Source: JAITWN01 sp964546765
GTDB taxonomy: Bacteria; Pseudomonadota; Gammaproteobacteria; SZUA-140
Assembly: GCA_964546765.1 (NCBI GenBank)
Contig: CAZJKV010000014.1
Span: 1 to 30,860 of the forward strand
Direction: 5' to 3'
DNA length: 30,860 nt
The translations under genes and the position numbers were made by a program. Every line of letters starts with the position of its first letter. The stretch's first letter is position 1. The notes under the pieces were generated by a model that was not told the DNA's origin, did no database searches, and worked only from the letters and a program-made list of their open reading frames with translations. Below are positions 30,522 through 30,860 of the stretch, in pieces.

Positions 30522-30860
30522 TCAGCGCCGCGCCTGGAAAAACCCCGACAGCAGCGCCCCGCATTCCCCGGCGAGCACACCGCCCTCGACCGCCACCTGG
30601 TGATTGACCTTCCCGCTCGCGAACACGTCGAACACGCTCCCCGCAGCGCCGGTCTTGGGATCGGCCGCCCCGTAGACCAGCCGTCCGATCCGCGCATGGA
30701 CGATCGCGCCGGCGCACATGATGCACGGTTCGAGCGTCACGTAGAGCGTCGCGCCGGTCAGGCGGTAGTTGCCGAGTGCCGCGGCGCCGGCGCGCAGGGC
30801 GACGATCTCGGCGTGGGCGGACGGATCCCGGGCGGAGATCGGGCAGTTCCAGCCCTCGGC
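30522..30860 (-). CDS. tadA: tRNA adenosine(34) deaminase (partial, runs off the right edge)
   Basis: The visible 112 codons are the C-terminal three quarters of TadA; the start lies beyond base 30860. The zinc motifs are intact: SAHAEIVAL (His ligand and catalytic Glu) and VTLEPCIMCAGAI (PCxxC), followed by RIGRLVYGAADPKTGAAGS and a C-terminal VLAGECGALLSGFF. It converts A34 to inosine in tRNA-Arg(ACG). This housekeeping gene is convergent with the surface-glycan locus and probably marks its right border. Confidence 0.93.
   Translation of the reverse strand, partial: AEGWNCPISARDPSAHAEIVALRAGAAALGNYRLTGATLYVTLEPCIMCAGAIVHARIGRLVYGAADPKTGAAGSVFDVFASGKVNHQVAVEGGVLAGECGALLSGFFQARR

Overview
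The window reads as part of a large cell-surface polysaccharide locus of a GC-rich Gram-negative bacterium, most likely a gammaproteobacterium. Lipobox lipoproteins, an RfbF-type cytidylyltransferase and an MsbA/PglK-type glycan exporter point to a Gram-negative envelope; the finer placement is inference. No rRNA, tRNA, CRISPR array, integrase or insertion sequence was seen. GC content is uneven: the sugar-nucleotide operon at 7-12.9 kb is very GC-rich, while the glycosyltransferase, deacetylase and sulfotransferase genes around 19-22 kb are visibly poorer in GC.

Layout. (1) 1-4.8 kb, plus strand: the tail of a membrane protein, a secreted DUF5060 glycoside hydrolase, a DUF5672 protein, a glycosyltransferase and a sulfotransferase-like Cps protein. 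(2) 4.77-6.72 kb, minus strand: a GT4 glycosyltransferase and a hexapeptide acyltransferase. (3) 6.9-12.9 kb, plus strand: an operon behind a clear sigma70-type promoter, with a DUF4910 aminopeptidase-like protein, a C-methyltransferase, a UXS-like dehydratase/decarboxylase, UDP-glucose dehydrogenase and a second epimerase. (4) 13.2-19.1 kb: exported proteins. These are a tiny lipoprotein, a coiled-coil/FGE-fold protein whose C-terminus looks like the variable region of a diversity-generating retroelement (DGR), a 1261-residue lipoprotein with Ig-like repeats and an SGNH hydrolase domain, and a small exported protein. (5) 19.1-21.2 kb, plus strand: PIG-L deacetylase and a glycosyltransferase. 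(6) 21.2-24.7 kb, minus strand: ABC exporter, rfbF and a sulfotransferase. (7) 25.3-30.5 kb, plus strand: fused aminodeoxychorismate synthase, AroQ-type mutase, TyrA-type dehydrogenase and an asparagine-synthetase-like ligase. (8) The edge of tadA on the minus strand.

How it fits together. Regions 1-3, 5 and 6 supply nucleotide sugars (UDP-glucuronate, CDP-glucose, a probable C-methylated branched sugar), glycosyl transfer, decoration (acetyl, sulfo, de-N-acetylation) and export.

The most notable system is region 7. Its gene order matches the PapA-PapB-PapC route from chorismate to 4-aminophenylpyruvate, the precursor of p-aminophenylalanine, known from antibiotic pathways such as chloramphenicol and pristinamycin. 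The synthase carries the PIKGT lysine of aminodeoxychorismate synthases. The mutase and dehydrogenase have each lost a residue that contacts the C4 hydroxyl in the chorismate/prephenate enzymes. The following ligase has no N-terminal glutaminase cysteine, as in beta-lactam synthetases. A reasonable hypothesis is that an aminophenyl amino acid is made here and joined by an amide bond to a glycan or small molecule.

The second notable item is the DGR-like variable C-terminus at 14697-14801. No reverse transcriptase or template repeat is visible in the window.
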